DNA from: Bicyclus anynana
Taxonomy: Eukaryota; Arthropoda; Insecta; Lepidoptera; Nymphalidae
DNA length: 64,000 nt
Reading direction: 5' to 3'
NCBI RefSeq assembly: GCF_947172395.1
Contig: NC_069110.1
Coordinates: 5,332,001 to 5,396,000, forward strand
Shown here piece by piece: positions 1-11,405 of the stretch (positions are counted from its first letter, which is position 1; each line of letters begins with the position of its first letter). A program made the position numbers and the translations under genes. The notes under the pieces were generated by a model. That model was not told the origin of the DNA and searched no databases. It saw only the letters and a program-made list of their open reading frames with translations.

Positions 1-3000
1 GTTTTTTTAAACCAAAAATAAACTAGAAACTTCCAAATTCCGAATAACTTTCTTGTATAGAAATCTCTAAACAGAATGGCAAAATTAATACATAATAAAA
101 TACATTTTATTTATTTTCGCTTATATGGGAGATTGGTGCACAATACTCCATGGTGATCATTATTAACCAACTATCTAGCACGCAATTACAAGGACTGCCA
201 ACATAGAGTTCTTGCGCCCGCTTCAAACTGTTCTATGTATAACAATGTCACTGCAACACCATTTCATGAATCGAACTCAAAGTCAAAATTCTCTCTTCTC
301 ATTGGTCGATTCAGTCACGCGATACTCAGCCAATATCGCTTTTAAAAAAAGGGACTTGATCAACCTAGTTCTTCACCTCATTTACAACATTGACACTACA
401 TCTACGTTCAACAAGTCATAACTTATAGAAAACGAAATACTCACTCCTCATTGGTCTGTGCGCATGGCGGACATCTAATACCGCTTTAAAGAGAGGGCTT
501 ACATACTGGCTGGTTATCTGATTTTTTTTTTATTTACATTAGATTTTGTAATTTTTTTTTCCTAAATTATGTATCAATCCTATTACTGCACCCTTGCGTG
601 TGTAGTTCAAGAATCTGTAAAGAATATATTTGGAATATTTTTGTCAGGTTGAGGCAAAACACTTGGCACTACTTTTTTTTATAAATGAATACACAACATA
701 CTTGTAATAACCTGTTAAACATCTTTTAGCTTTGTCACTAACACTTGAGAATGACATTGACAACTGATAACCTGAAGATAAGTTATTCAATCATATAGGA
801 GAGTACCTAACATAATTCAACGAACTCTACATACATTTTTTACTATTAAAAATTGGATGGAACATGGATAACACGTCGCTCAACGTAATCGTTAGCAAGA
901 CCTAAACGAATTGCTTATTATTTTTTATTATATGTTACAAACTACAGTTTATTATATTTACGAAAAGCTTCTAAGTTAGCTTCTTCATATTAACGTCCAT
1001 CCAACCACAAAAATGGTATGTAAGTTCTAAAAAAGAATGCGGCATATAAGACAATCCTAAGAACTAACTTGACTGTGAAGGTTACAATCAGCGCCCAAAG
1101 TCAATTTCTTTTGTGAGCTCGCTTCGTGGAATGGTCTACAACGCCTCAGCATACTAATAGTCGTATACCGCTTATTCTACATGAACTTTATCAGTAACTA
1201 ACTAATAAGGCACAAGAAAGAAGCCGAGCAACTTGTTTGTGTATAAATCTCTAAACAAAATTCCAAAATAGAGATACGAGAGAGTAAATTTATCTTTGTA
1301 TAATTGTTATTTTCGCTTTTGTTGGAGATTAATGCACAATTTAAACAGCACCTCTCTGAAAATTTATTTCTTCAAAGAACGTTCCATTACACACCGACAC
1401 GCTGTCTGTCAATTAACTACTGTTAAACGTTTGTCCCTTACCAGTACTACTGATAACACTTATGATAAGATTTGATTACACTGACAGAAAATATTGTATA
1501 GACAAATATGAATCAATGGAAATGGGACTATCGATTTAAAAATTCATCAACATCATCATCATCATATCAGCCGATGGACGTCCACTGCAGGACATAGGCC
1601 TTTTGGACTTCCAAACATCACGATACTGAGCCAACTGCACCCAGCGAATCCCTGCGACTCGCTTGATGTCGTCAATCCACCTGGTGGGGGGTCGACCAAC
1701 ACTGCGCTTACTAGTGCGGGGTCGCCATTCCATCACTTTAGGACCACAACGTCTTGAACTATGTGCCCCGCCCATTGCCACTTCAGGTTCGCAACTCGTT
1801 GAGCTATGTCGGTGACTTTGGTTCTTCTGCGGATCTCCTCAATTTAAAAATGAACACTGAGTAATTTAAGCCTTTGCAATCGATCTTGCTATACTGATGC
1901 GTTACCAGAAGCAATGTCTGAAACTAGTAAATGAAGAGGATGAGTTCTGTTTGTTGAAGCAAAGTGAATGCTAACCTATGGCTGGAAAGACGAAATACCA
2001 AATATACTTCCTACGATCCGGAGCTCTCTATTACTGACCAAAGAGTAATTGTTGAAGCAATGCCAATTAAATTTCTTGGTATGAAGATCGATTACAAAGG
2101 CGTACCATTCCATCCCTAGAAGTAGTTGTCGATAATTTCATAAATAACTTCAATAAGGTAGACCAACAGCCAATTACTTTTTTCTACAATTAGCTCTACG
2201 TCCTACGTACTATACGTACTTACGTATAGTACTTGTAGAGCTTACTGTGCCGTGAGAGATTAACATTGAATAAAAGTAGTGTGAGTATTATGACCTAACA
2301 AATGAACAAAATGGTTATGTTGTTACTTTGTACTCCATAGATGGATTACCAGTAAAATCTCTCTAAAACTTGCTTAAAGACCTTGACTTCACTAAAACTG
2401 CAGCAGTTCTTTATTAGAAGGGGTATCTAAAGCTGCTCTGGTAGTACTCGAAATATCTTATCAAATTTGGTTTGGCTCCCAAAAAACCATTGGTCACAAG
2501 TCCAAGGCGCTGCTCGGAGTTTTTCTTTCTGCCACGCCATGGATCCGGCACCCGCATCCATGAATCAGTGGATCCATGGAGAATGTATGGAATGTTAAGA
2601 TATTCGTCTCAAATATTCACAGTTTAGTACGCTACTTATATAGCCTACTTATAGCTTATCAATACAATCTACGAGTAGTATAAATTTAAGGTCAATCGTC
2701 ATCACGAAATAAACCTCTTGACGTACAAAAGTGAAATTTGGCGTCCGCTAGTTCATAATATTTGGCAAAAACTATGTATATGACGAAATTCATCAGATGG
2801 GTTGACCTAAACTGTTGTTATTTGATACACTTTCTGCTGCTATTTTATATATTTATCAATATTCTTTAGACTAACAAATGAGGTACCTCATCTCTTTTAT
2901 TTGCTTTTGTCTCTGCTTCTACATACAAGAATAATGTACATTCGTTTTTTATACAATAAAGTTATAATCATACTTCTTTGTTGAGGTATTCACTAACTAA

Positions 3001-3763
3001 CAATTTTTAAATTGAATTAATCCTCAAATGTTGTTATCAAAATTTCCCGATAATTTTACCAATTACGCAACGTTAATTAAAATGATGAAATCTGCTTATT
3101 CAAGACTACTTTATTACAATAGATATTCAAAACAAATTAATTAAAAATTCCAAACCTTACTGCTTAAAAAGTATTGGGCGAACATTATCTGTCTCCCCAA
3201 TAACTGAGACAATTGTAACCTCCACGTGTACAAATATGTAAATTCTGCAAACATTTGTAAAGCGGTCGAAACTGTTCATCTTAATAGAAAAGCTTAAATG
3301 TAAATTCAATTATATGTAAATATTATTTTTATTTGTTGCTTTTTATTTGCCGTAATATTATGTAATTCTTTTCTTTTATTTGGTTGTTTGTAATTTTTTT
3401 TGCAATATTTGATACTTATCGTCTGATTACATTATATGTATCGCACTTTCTATATCTTTTGCATGGTTATTTATTTTAACGCTTGTATATCTTTCTTTTG
3501 TTGTAGGTGTGATAGTCTGGGAATGCATTTTTAACATAGGACTGTGATAACAGGGCGGATTGCTTCGTTCAAGACTGATTATGTGCAATGTGATAAGTTA
3601 AGGACTCAAAGATGTTTGTTAGTTTTAAATGTAAATAGTACTTAATAGGCAAATAATTAAATCGATCAAAGATCGGACAACGGAGTCGGGTAAGCTTGCA
3701 TGAAGAGCTTTACAATATCGCAATGAAGTAACGTTAGCGTTGTGGTCGGTGCGTGTGCGGCAG
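1..3763. other. Gene-free left flank, probably intron of the kinase gene
   Basis: No exon with credible splice sites was found here. Because the first kinase exon in the window begins right after a splice acceptor at 3764, this stretch is probably intron sequence of that gene. It holds an RTE-like LINE 3' fragment (1550-1843, minus strand), two diverged copies of one AT-rich repeat (about 30-165 and 1235-1345, both with a 'TCTCTAAACA' core), a 12-bp perfect inverted repeat at 2210-2235 with a 2-base loop, and a smaller inverted repeat built on CCATGGATCC around 2537-2580. Confidence 0.6.
1550..1843 (-). mobile_element. RTE-like LINE 3' fragment
   Basis: On the minus strand this encodes the C-terminal tail of a LINE reverse transcriptase: EWRPRTSKRSVGRPPTRW, then a DDIKRVAG block, ending in the CAGTGGACGT-type tail and a (CAT)n run that serves as the 3' terminus. 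At least ten truncated relatives occur in the window, at about 13722, 16050, 17325, 18244, 20238, 28853, 30555, 33040, 44484 and 62905. It is a 5'-truncated dead copy and not a host gene. Confidence 0.85.
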
Positions 3764-6700
3764 GGGTTGCCGAAGCGCGCCTGGGGACTGAAGTTGAGGC
3801 GCGGCGGCGGGGGCGAGGCGGCGGGCGAGGGCGGCGAGGGCGCGCTGACGGAGCTGCGCGCGCCCGAGCTGGCCGAGCCCGCCGCCGACGTGACGGTGGC
3901 GGCCGGCGCCTCGGCCACGCTGGCGTGCCGCGCCGCCGCCACGCGCGCGCACGCCTCCTGGCGCAAGACGGCGCCCGAGACGCTCGCGCTGCGCCACGGC
4001 GGCCGCTTCGCCCTGCACTTCGCGCCCGACGGACTCGCCACGCTCACCATCCACGCGTGCCGCGCCTCCGACGCCGGCGTGTACTGCTGCCTCGTCAGCA
4101 ACGAGCTGGGCGGCGTGCAGAGTTCGGCGCGCCTCACCGTGGGCTCTGGCGGCGCGCCGGGCGTGCCGGCCGTGCGCGCGCACCCGGGCGGCGGCCTCGT
4201 CGTGCAGTGGGACGAGTCGGAGCCCGTGCACCTGGAGTACTGCCGCGTCGGCGAGGGCGAGTGGCGGCGGGCCACGGAGACGCCGGCGGCGGCCAACACG
4301 CTGGCGCTGGAGGAGCTGCCCGCGGGCACCTACAGCTTCCGCGTGGTGAGCGCGCGCAGCGGCGCGGCCGGCGCGGCGTCGGGCCCCGCGCCCTGCGGCG
4401 GCGGCGGCACGTGGCAGCGCGAGCAGTTCGCGCGCCGCTACACGCTCGAGGAAGAGATCGGCCGCGGCCGGACGTCACGCGTGCTGGCCGCGCGGGACAC
4501 CGGCACGGGGCAGCGCGTCGCACTCAAACAGGTTATTATAATAGTACATGAATATGCACATATGAAACAATTGGATAATAATGAATTTCAAATGTTGTTT
4601 TTAATGTGTGTTAAAAAACGTGTTTGAGTATCCATACGACTAAAGTCAAATTTCTTTCAAATATAAAACCTATACTAATATTATCAAGAGGTAAAGTTTG
4701 TTGCATTATAGGGAGTAATCTTTCTGTCTCTCTCTACGGAACCGACTTTAAAAATTCTCTTACCACTAGAAAACGACGTTATTTATGAAGACTTATTCGT
4801 AACGTAATAGGCTATGTGTAGCGGTCATCTAACGGAATTAGCCGAGCTATAGTAACGGTAGTTGTGTTGTGTTGTGTGCGGGGGCGCGCAGGTGGCGAGC
4901 GGGCGCGGCGCGGACGCGGTGCGCGAGTACCGCATGCTGTCGCGTGGCGCGCACGGCGGCGTGGTGCGCGCGCTGGCGCTGTTCGCGGAGGTGCCGCGCG
5001 CGGGCGCGCACACGCTGGTGCTGGAGCTGGTGACGGGCGGCCCGCTGCTGGACTGGGCGGCCGCCGCGCCCGACCTCTACACTCAGCGCACCGTGGCACA
5101 GCACACGCGCCACCTGCTGTCCGCGCTCGACTGGCTGCACGCCAACAAGGTGGCGCATCTGGACGTGCGCGTGAGTACCACTCTCCTGTCTTGTTATTGA
5201 TCTATAGGGTAATATTATTTGTTGTTCTAGTATGTATCAAGTACCCTATAAATAAATTGCTTCACTCTTTAATATAAATAGAGTTAGGTACGGACGCTAT
5301 AGGCGACGTTCTGAAAATGCTGATACCGCATTCTGTATATATTATGTTGCATTACGTATGTGTGTGTCTCTACAGGTGGACAAAACCGCTAGAAACGGTT
5401 GACGGTCTCCGTGGCGCAGTGGTATGCTCTGTGGACTTACAAAACGGAGGTCCTGGGTTCGATACCCCGTTGAGCCGATTGAGGTTTTCTTAATTGGTCC
5501 AGGTCTGGCTAGTGAGAGGCGTCGGCTAGTTACCATCCTACCGGCAAAGACGTACCGCCAATCGATTTAGCGTTCCAGTACGATGTCGTGTAGATAATGT
5601 TTGGAGTGCGTTATTTATTCTGAGGTTCCTGTATCGTTAATAGATTATTTTCAGTAATAGTCTGTATTCTGTATGAAAAGTATTTGTTTAATTTTTTTAC
5701 TCCAATAATAAATGAATAAGTCATAATCACATAGTCACAGTGAAATAATGGACACATTATTTTTACCCTAAAAATCCGTTTTAAAATAAATATCTTCAAT
5801 GAACGAAAGCTTTGGGATTTTTAAATTTTATAAAAAAGTTGTAAAAAATACTTATCTATTGAATTTCGTTTATGTAAAAAATACAAAAACTTGCGCACTC
5901 CAAAAAAAAGCTCTTCCTGTATGGAGTATTTGTTCATTTGACATCCAATTAATTATACAGGGTGCTGGGGAGTATTTCCCATAACTTCCAGGTGTCGACG
6001 ATACCACTTATAGGAATCGGACTGCATAACTATTATTCTATTGACTAAAAAAAAAGTTTTTATGCTTTTATACAAAGTAATCCATGTAACACACGCCTTT
6101 ATCCGTTGCATTTTAAAATACGTAAAACAATAACACAATCTGCTGCGGCATTATTATATGGATGCATTAAAGGGAAACATTTTAAGATCTATTTACATAA
6201 GAAATATTATTTACTCCGAAAATATTCAATTTAGAACACACGTTCCTTGAACATTTTGAATTATTTTGTTGTACAAGAATATAACCCTAGAGTTATGGCA
6301 ATACTCCCGAGCATCCTGTATATTCATGTTTTCGTCTGGATAGCCGGAAAACATCCTGGTGGAGTTGGGTGGTGCACAGCCGCAGTTGAAGCTGGTGGAC
6401 CTTGGGTCGGCGGTGGAGCTGGAGGGCGGCGCAGGGGCGGGGCCGGTGGAGGGCGCGACGGTGCTGCCCCCTGCGCCCGCGCAGCTCGAGTTCGCGCCGC
6501 CGGAGTGCGTGCTGGGTCGCCCGCCCGCGCCCGCTTGGGACGCCTGGGCCACCGGCGTCTTCCTCTACGTGTTCCTCACTGGGGTCCGTTTTATTTATTT
6601 TTTGCCTTTTATCTCTTCCACCTTCTTGGTACTGAAAATAAATAAAAATCAAATTACAATTTTATTTTATACTAGCTTCAATGTCGACTCAGCTTGTCAC

Positions 6701-8468
6701 AAATCCCGCGGGAAGTTGTTAGCGATAATAATTTAAACAAATTTACAGCTATGAGCTATCAGAAAATCTCTGCGTCAGTTGCATAAGTTGAAATATGATT
6801 ACTTACACAATTAAAAAACCAAGAACCTAGAGCTCTAACTGTGTTATAATAGTAAAACAATTATATTGTACCACACTTTTTATACAAAGAGCAGTGTTAT
6901 AATATAACTATGCATGTCGTGATGATATATATTATTTCATAATTAGAGTATCATGACACCAGATTAGATGACATGAACACACGAAAAACCGTGTATCGTT
7001 TCCAGCTGTCGCCATTCCTGGACGAGTCGATAGAGGAGACGACTGCCAACATCATCAAGTGCGACTACTGCTTCCCGCCGGAGCACTGGGCGGGCGTGGG
7101 CGAGCGCGCGCAGAGCCTCATCCGCCGCCTGCTGGAGCCCGCGCCGGCGCGCCGCCTCTCGCCCAGCGACGCTTTACGGGACCCCTGGTTCGAGGAGGTA
7201 GGTGGTTGATCTGCTCGGGCCTGTGGTTGATAGTGTAGACCAGTGATTCCCGAAGTGGTCTATATCGACCCCTATGGGTCTATGACGACCTGCAAGGAGT
7301 CTACGTCAGCGAAAAAATATTTGGGGGTCCATGACATGAAAATGGTGGCACGAAAGTGAATCTCAACACATCACTGACAGTACCTATTTACATCATACTA
7401 TCTTATAATATCAAAACATATACTTTATTTATGTGAAAGTACCTATGATGTAAAAAAAATATAATACATGTTTATAAAATTGTGTAAGATGTTGGTATTC
7501 GCTTTGTGGTCGCAATACATTTTGAACTTGTAAAAACCTGAGAAAAGAAAACCTTTACTTTAAGTTTTAACTCTAAACTTTACTACATTTAGAAATTTAC
7601 AAGAAAACAATATCAGATAAGTAGGGGGTCTACCCAACACGGAAAAACATGGCAAGGGGTCTACGAAACAAAAAAGTTTGGGGAACTCTGGTGGAGACGA
7701 GGGAGAACTGTGTAAATATTGCTTTCCACCGAAGCACTGTCTAATAAGTGCATGCGTGCGTACGCGCCGCCTCTCGCCCAGCGATACTCTGCGAGTGTAG
7801 TCAATGATAGAGTAAACGATGCCGAACATCGTTGTGTACGACTACTGATTCCTTCCCGATTACTGGACGGGTGGTGCGTGCGCGCCGCCTCTCGCCCAAC
7901 GATGCTCTGCGGGTGCCCTTGCTCAAGAAATTACGTTCATCCGTTCGTACTTGATAGAGGAGACGACGATGAATATTGAATACTAGCTAACGCCGCGCGA
8001 TTTCACCCGCATAGTTCCCGTTTCCGTAGGAATACAGGGATAATATACCTATAGCCTTCCTCGATAAATGGGCTATCTAATACTGAAAGAATTTTTCAAA
8101 TCGGACCAGTAGTTCCAGAGATTAGCGCGTTCAATCAAACAAACAAACAAACTCTTCAGCTTTATAATATTAGTATAGATTGCCTACGGCTTCCCATCGG
8201 GTGCACTGGGTGGTGCGTGCTTGCGTGCGTGTGGGTGCGTGAAAGCGAAGAAAGACTTAACTTCTAAATGTCATATATATTGTTATTATTCCACGTATAT
8301 TTATAACTCAACCCATTCCCAAGTACGCTTAAATAATAACGGCATGATGGTTTCCAGGCGAGCAACGCGACGCTTTCCGCGACCCAACTGAAGACGTTCC
8401 TAGAGCGCCGAAGGCCATCCGGGCTGGGCAACGCGTTGCACTCTCTCCGTTCTCCCAATGACACCTGA
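3764..8468 (+). CDS. Unc-89: Ig-Fn3-protein kinase, C-terminal part (Unc-89/obscurin-like)
   Basis: Five exons: 3764-4531, 4892-5170, 6344-6583, 7006-7197 and 8358-8468 (TGA 8466-8468), all joined in phase 0 with GT-AG introns. The 530 residues hold an Ig domain (Cys in ATLAC and GVYCC, Trp in ASWRK), an Fn3 domain and a protein kinase. Kinase landmarks are the loop IGRGRTSRV, VALK lysine, hinge LVLELVTGG, catalytic loop HLDVRPEN, DLG in place of DFG, PPE in place of APE, and DAWATG. The protein ends about 36 residues after the kinase with TQLKTFLERRR, as in giant myosin-light-chain-kinase-like muscle proteins. Ig-Fn3-kinase at the extreme C-terminus fits arthropod Unc-89, which organises the sarcomere M-line; SPEG- or Trio/Kalirin-like kinases are alternatives. 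The acceptor at 3764 shows that upstream exons lie outside the window. The exons are extremely GC-rich against AT-rich introns, so long spurious ORFs appear on both strands. Confidence 0.75.
5401..5612 (+). mobile_element. tRNA-derived SINE, family 1, in kinase intron 2
   Basis: The head GTGGCGCAGTGG resembles an RNA polymerase III A box and GGGTTCGATACC a B box, about 45 bases apart. The body that follows (GAGGTTTTCTTAATTGGTCC) recurs at 15981-16495 and 31996-32290, and its tail recurs at 41080-41235 on the minus strand. The head does not continue into a normal tRNA acceptor end, so this is a SINE and not a tRNA gene. Confidence 0.8.
5958..6318. mobile_element. MITE A with 28-bp terminal inverted repeats
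   Basis: The left end reads CAGGGTGCTGGGGAGTATTT; the reverse complement of the right end reads CAGGATGCTCGGGAGTATTG. Both continue through CCATAACT, giving about 28 bp of imperfect terminal inverted repeat. TATA flanks both sides and is a plausible target duplication. The element sits in kinase intron 3, and its right end is 25 bases before the splice acceptor of exon 6344-6583. Single ends of the same family occur near 36732, 43930 and 47107. Confidence 0.8.
7690..7980 (+). pseudogene. Decayed partial copies of the kinase exon at 7006-7197
   Basis: Three stretches in intron 4 resemble the preceding exon. About 7695-7800 has CTTTCCACCGAAGCACTG followed by a GCGCCGCCTCTCGCCCAGCG block identical to the exon. 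About 7829-7915 has a CGACTACTG...CCCGATTACTGG...CGCCGCCTCTCGCCCA series. About 7944-7975 has TTGATAGAGGAGACGACG. A fourth trace lies near 8183-8220. Indels and stops disrupt them, and none has usable splice sites. They look like old tandem duplications of an exon rather than alternative exons. Confidence 0.6.
7981..8182 (+). repeat. Common interspersed repeat in kinase intron 4
   Basis: A block beginning near TACTAGCTAACGCCGCGCGA and ending TTATAATATTAGTATAGATT, with (CAAA)n in between. Related sequence is found at 23190-23600, 37205-37445, 39195-39780, 46140-46575 and 61480-61695, in both orientations. No coding capacity was seen; the family identity is not established. Confidence 0.6.
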
Positions 8469-8857
8469 CGCGAGTCCAGCGACCGCACCAGAGGCGCCTC
8501 GCGCAGAGCGAGTGAACCCAATCTCTAACCGCTCAGTGGGGAACAGTTCAGCTTCAGGGGAACCTAAAAGGTTGCTTCGCGACTAGTGCCGCAGTCCCCT
8601 CGAATCTTACACATACATGCGACCCCGTGACCTTGCTTCTGACTAAAGCCACGGACGCGTGAACTAAGTAACATTACATTTTTTTTTTTTAAATTTGTAT
8701 TATAGTTTAACTTGCAACAATCTATTTTTAACCGACTTCATTATTTTAGTGTATAATTTTAATTGTATTTAATTATTTTACAGTTCCGACATAAATTAAT
8801 AATGATGGTCTTATATGAAATGGTTGACTTTTACGAGACGATTTTATTCGGTGATTA

Positions 8858-8863
8858 AATAAA
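8858..8863 (+). promoter_or_regulatory. Candidate poly(A) signal of the kinase gene
   Basis: This AATAAA is the first canonical hexamer downstream of the TGA at 8466-8468. Cleavage would give a 3' untranslated region of about 400 bases. It is inferred from sequence only, and further AATAAA hexamers follow downstream. Confidence 0.4.
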
Positions 8864-9221
8864 TGATTAACGCAGATGCCGCGTTTAGTATAATTGTAAA
8901 AGCATGTCTTCACTTCTTTGTTTGAACATTTTAATGTAACTTCTCAGTGAATTATAGTCTCGTCGTATTGTTACGTTTAGCTTTAGTGTTATTAGCGTTC
9001 GTATTGTAGTCATTGTGCCCACCTAATTATTAGTTTCGTTGATGTAATCCGATACGAGTTTTTTGACATAGCAACTTGACTAGCGAATATCCTTTACTGC
9101 ACCAGTTGAGTGATACGCTCTTTTATTTTTTTTTAATGTGTGTATCGATATTTTCCATTACCTATATCAATCGTCGACTATTTATCTCTTTTAGATTTTG
9201 GTAATTAAAAAATACGGTTAT

Positions 9222-9470
9222 CTGTAAAGTCTGTTTACTGACAATAGTTGAACGTGACAACGTCATAAGAAAATACTAATGGAATCGTTGCATTTTTCAA
9301 AAGAAAATGATCGTTTTTCTAAAATACTGTTTAGTAATCTTCATAGACCAGAATATACTTTTTTTCTTGTAATAAAAGTGGGCAACCCTAGGGCGAGGGA
9401 ACGACGCATGACGTCATCTTTTTTCGAGTGTGCAACCGGCTCCATCGAATTATAAGACGTTGTCACTTCA
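9222..9470 (+). repeat. Repeat related to the satellite founder at 16.5 kb
   Basis: About 200 bases match 16505-16700 closely (shared GTTGAACGTGACAACGTCAT and GACGCATGACGTCATC), followed by one copy of the roughly 60-base unit that is repeated about five times at 16690-16985. This copy shows the unexpanded state of the element. Confidence 0.75.
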
Positions 9471-10070
9471 AAAATGAGTTTTAATTTGTTTCAGTTTTAG
9501 TTCTTATTTTTTATTTCATTTTAACAGAATAAAAATGTTGTCTAGTAGGTATGTAAAATTGATAACTCAACTACCTACGTGTTTCTAATGACTACTCGTC
9601 GTGTAGAAGGCTGTTGGGCACTCAGTACTACTGTTGTCTACGCTCAAGCGTTTGTATGTAATTTTATGCTAAACTCAAAGAAACGTCCGGGCCGATTTAT
9701 AATAGAACACTGATAATTAAATTTATTAGTCTTAAAGGGGCCGATTGTAAGGAAAGAGTCTGTGATTTCGCTTAAAATAATGTTTCATGCTTATTCCTAA
9801 TTTTAAAGTATGTATCTTTTAAAAATACTATAAAAATGTATAATATAGACCTAAGTTTTAGCCAGCGTATAGTTTTATATTAATTTGTGACCAAATTGCA
9901 AAATTTAGGATATTTAAGTGAGAATGTAACGTGAAGTCTTAATGTAAGTAGGTCATAGTAAATAGTTTTTAGTCAACTGAGTTGCAAAACTGTGCCCCGC
10001 ACTCGACGCGTACATACGAGTATATATAGCGTACATACGTATTTTTATAAATCAGTAGGGCTTTACAGTC

Positions 10071-10217
10071 GAATTCATAGACGTTGTAGGGGCACCTCCA
10101 GGGGATCTTTTAGCCGCTGAGTGTTGAATTCTCAAACAAATAGAGGATTTGTTTGAGAATTTGTCACTCATCGGGAGAATGATCCCCTGGGCGTGTCTCT
10201 AGAACGTCTATGAATTC
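10071..10217. mobile_element. Foldback element, 147-bp imperfect palindrome
   Basis: The ends read GAATTCATAGACGTT and AACGTCTATGAATTC, exact reverse complements. Paired internal blocks follow: AGGGGATC with GATCCCCT, and TTCTCAAACAAAT with ATTTGTTTGAGAA around a 5-base centre. It encodes nothing and looks like a short non-autonomous DNA element able to fold into one long hairpin. Confidence 0.75.
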
Positions 10218-10491
10218 CAATGTTAGATGTGCGCCATGACATATTATCTAGTAAAGATAAAATGACACATTAGCGACCAATACCGCGATAGGCGAAAGAG
10301 GTGCGTTTCGGTTTGGCTGCTATTGATCAGCTGTTTCTTTCTCTACAAGAGATGTCGGGTGCACATCGTAGGTATATAACAGTACAGTTTATACAACCGA
10401 CCACGGCCACCACTATAACAGAAAATAATGGTCCATTGTTTGTATACAGATAACTTTGCTTAAAACAAAATATACCATATTATCATTGACA

Positions 10492-10722
10492 TCTTATAAT
10501 AAAAGGACGCACAATCATGTAGAAAATTTTACCAATATGCCTTTAAATAATAGTCCAATATTCAATAAAATTCTTCAGAGCAAATTCAAGCTTAAGGATT
10601 GAGTTTAAGGTTGAATTTGCAAATGCGAGTACTTGAATTGAGAGCCAAGAAGTTGTGTTTGGCACTCATTGAGTGGGGACGTTTTTTGGTCGCTGATTGT
10701 GCATCCACTTTATTAAGAGATC
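10492..10722 (+). mobile_element. MITE C, copy 1
   Basis: It starts TCTTATAATAAAAGGACGCA, continues CAATCATGTAGAAAATTT, and ends with GCTGATTGTGCATCCA. The sequence is an inverted relative of 12247-12535 and shares its left part with 43463-43610. The small ORFs inside have no resemblance to known proteins. Confidence 0.75.
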
Positions 10723-11365
10723 GATGCATCTTATACAAACCCATATACAATTTAAAAATGGTATATTCAACTGTCTATTTATTTGGATAAAATTATAATC
10801 TGGTATCTTTATCAATCTGATATTCGAAATCGTATTTATGTAGCTGATATTATTTTTTATCTCATGTTCTTTATTACGTGTATTCTGATTTATTTGTGTA
10901 GTATATTCTTTCATTATTTCTACTTATTCAGAATTTATATAGTTTCAATTTATTTTCATGCAAAGGCTTAGACATATTGAAATTTTAAAATAAAATCTTT
11001 AAAAATGGAAGCTGCTTGGAAGTCACTTTTCCAATAATAAGTTACTTTTAAATTCAATTTTAAAAATATCTATTGCACATACTTTAAGTAATCTTTTCAG
11101 TATTATTATTTTATTACTAACAAATATAAAAAATCAATTTCCGTGACTTCTGATGCAATGAAGGGACTATCGTAGAGTATGTTTTCCACGGCCTTTCAAA
11201 TTTTTGAATTCAAAATTTAATAAAATCATATTTTTTAACCGCTAGCAACACTTCACGAAACATATTGAAACTTTCTCGTTCCAGCCGTTTGTTTAACACT
11301 CGACTACTGCAAATGAACAACGTTTTGAAGCGAAGCTTCTATACGGACGTTCGGGACATATTTTA

Positions 11366-11405
11366 CCATATATAATAAAAACAGCCCTGTTTTTATTATA
11401 TATGG
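11366..11405. repeat. Perfect 19-bp inverted repeat
   Basis: The arm CCATATATAATAAAAACAG is followed after two bases by its exact reverse complement. It is very AT-rich and could be the remnant of a MITE or a cruciform-forming site. No flanking gene signal was seen. Confidence 0.7.

Noticed and set aside
3501..3560. Possible upstream kinase exon after TTTTGTTGTAG
   Set aside because: All three frames meet stops within a few codons and there is no donor in a usable position.
3625..5158. Several long reverse-strand and out-of-frame ORFs over the kinase exons
   Set aside because: Extreme GC content removes stop codons in all frames; only the frame with Ig, Fn3 and kinase motifs and matching splice phases is real.
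5401..5480. Possible tRNA gene (A and B boxes)
   Set aside because: The boxes continue into a conserved non-tRNA body found at several other sites, and the acceptor stem does not fold; it is a SINE head.
10599..10971. Two overlapping ORFs with hydrophobic stretches
   Set aside because: They fall in MITE C and AT-rich flank; the hydrophobicity reflects T-rich codons.
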